From NCBI GenBank assembly GCA_023819025.1, contig JAMWDC010000183.1, forward strand, positions 1-5,091: a stretch of DNA of 5,091 nt. Reading direction: 5' to 3'. Positions within the stretch are counted from its first letter, which is position 1; each line of letters opens with the position of its first letter. This DNA is from Candidatus Omnitrophota bacterium. Its GTDB lineage: Bacteria > Omnitrophota > Omnitrophia > Omnitrophales > Aquincolibacteriaceae. This document shows positions 4,447-5,091 of this stretch, in pieces. Under the pieces are notes generated by a model that did not search any database, was not told the origin of the DNA, and worked only from the letters and a program-made list of their open reading frames with translations. Position numbers and translations under genes: made by a program.

Positions 4447-5091
4447 TTATTCATTGTGCGCAGATAAAAAAATTAAATCCAAAACGGCCCGAAGCTGGAC
4501 GGCCCGGAAACCATAGGCTTGAATACAGGGGATGCCCGCTTTGACCAACGCCTCATCCCAAGGATCTCGCAGGAGGACGACGATCAATCCGCGAGCCGAA
4601 CTTTCGACTGTCTCTAAAAGCTTCCGGTTGCCGACCGATACTTGTGCATCATAACAAAACAAAATTGTCCTGTCAGCTGTCATGGTACAGACGCGCGCCT
4701 GTTCGATCTCGTAATCGCTGGGTTCAAGACCCACGATCGTTATCGTCTCGGGCCGGACGCCTCGGGCCTCAAGTTCATCTTCCAGAAAGAGTTGCTCATT
4801 GAGGAGTTCGCTTTCCACGGCAAATTGCTGATTCAGAGCGGAAATCTTCGGGAAAATCACTGCGACTGAACGATCGCCGATGATGTTATTTTGCATCTTC
4901 GCGCGGTTGACCGATGTCACGATGGCTTCGCGCGCGATGGCGGCGGCAACGCTTGGTCCCTCGGGATGAGCCGACAGCGGTTCGGATGGCTTAAAACACC
5001 TTGGGCGTTTTTGTTTTAACCGTTCGATTCGTTCGATGCTTTGATCCAATTCCTCCCCCGATAATTGCTTCTCCCGGTAACACGCGAGCAA
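4447..5091 (-). CDS. Glycoside hydrolase family 3 (beta-N-acetylhexosaminidase-like), C-terminal part, cut by window end
   Basis: About 214 C-terminal residues of a larger protein; the open frame runs to the last base, where a TTG is not evidence of a start. The first 30 residues (SGEELDQSIERIERLKQK) match the helix that closes the catalytic barrel in GH3 enzymes. The rest resembles the second, Rossmann-like domain of two-domain NagZ-type enzymes: AAAIAREAIV (49-58), RSVAVIFP (74-81), TILFCYDAQVSVGNRKLLE (142-160), LIVVLLRDPWDEAL (169-182) and IQAYGFRAVQLRAVLDLIF (190-208). Such enzymes remove N-acetylglucosamine from muropeptides in cell-wall turnover. The catalytic Asp and the His-Asp general acid lie in the missing N-terminal domain, so activity and exact substrate cannot be judged here. 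The stop codon overlaps an alternative isomerase start, pointing to one transcript. Confidence 0.85.
   Translation of the reverse strand: MLACYREKQLSGEELDQSIERIERLKQKRPRCFKPSEPLSAHPEGPSVAAAIAREAIVTSVNRAKMQNNIIGDRSVAVIFPKISALNQQFAVESELLNEQLFLEDELEARGVRPETITIVGLEPSDYEIEQARVCTMTADRTILFCYDAQVSVGNRKLLETVESSARGLIVVLLRDPWDEALVKAGIPCIQAYGFRAVQLRAVLDLIFLSAHNE

Overview
The window carries six protein-coding genes. Four of them, plus a short doubtful ORF, can be assigned or described from sequence motifs. The content is bacterial. A lipoprotein with no Asp at +2 after the lipid cysteine, a cell-wall-type GH3 glycosidase and good Shine-Dalgarno sites on several genes point to a diderm (Gram-negative-type) bacterium with moderate GC. 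The combination of a YacP/Rae1-like NYN protein, a membrane-anchored small beta-barrel protein and a GH3 enzyme ending in an AYGFRA-xQLRAVLD motif recalls uncultured lineages such as Omnitrophota or other PVC-like or deltaproteobacterial groups. That placement is an impression, not a demonstration. Nothing indicates an insertion sequence, phage, CRISPR array, tRNA or rRNA.

Layout. Positions 56-2776 hold three minus-strand genes, in transcription order: an 80-residue two-helix membrane protein, a Rae1/YacP-like NYN-domain putative endoribonuclease, and a 623-residue ABC-F ATPase. A good sigma70-type promoter precedes the small membrane gene. A second promoter sits so close to the ABC-F ATG that its transcript should be leaderless. 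Positions 2951-3508 hold a plus-strand, divergently oriented gene for a single-pass membrane protein with a small SH3/Sm-like barrel. A 316-base convergent gap (3509-3824) contains three short perfect dyads and one doubtful 43-codon ORF with a good ribosome-binding site. Positions 3825-5091 hold a second minus-strand pair: the C-terminal part of a GH3 glycosidase (beta-N-acetylhexosaminidase-like, cut by the window end), followed 16 bases later by a lipoprotein cyclophilin-type peptidyl-prolyl isomerase.

How they may work together. Rae1 (YacP) of Bacillus subtilis cuts mRNA in the ribosomal A site, and ABC-F proteins bind the ribosomal E site, so the NYN and ABC-F neighbours are plausibly a translation-rescue or translation-control pair, with the two-helix protein upstream of them unexplained. 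The GH3/isomerase pair concerns cell-wall and envelope maintenance. No clear new multi-gene system is visible. The most interesting points are the NYN/ABC-F linkage, the probable leaderless ABC-F mRNA, the CxxC motif in the isomerase linker and the dyads in the convergent gap.
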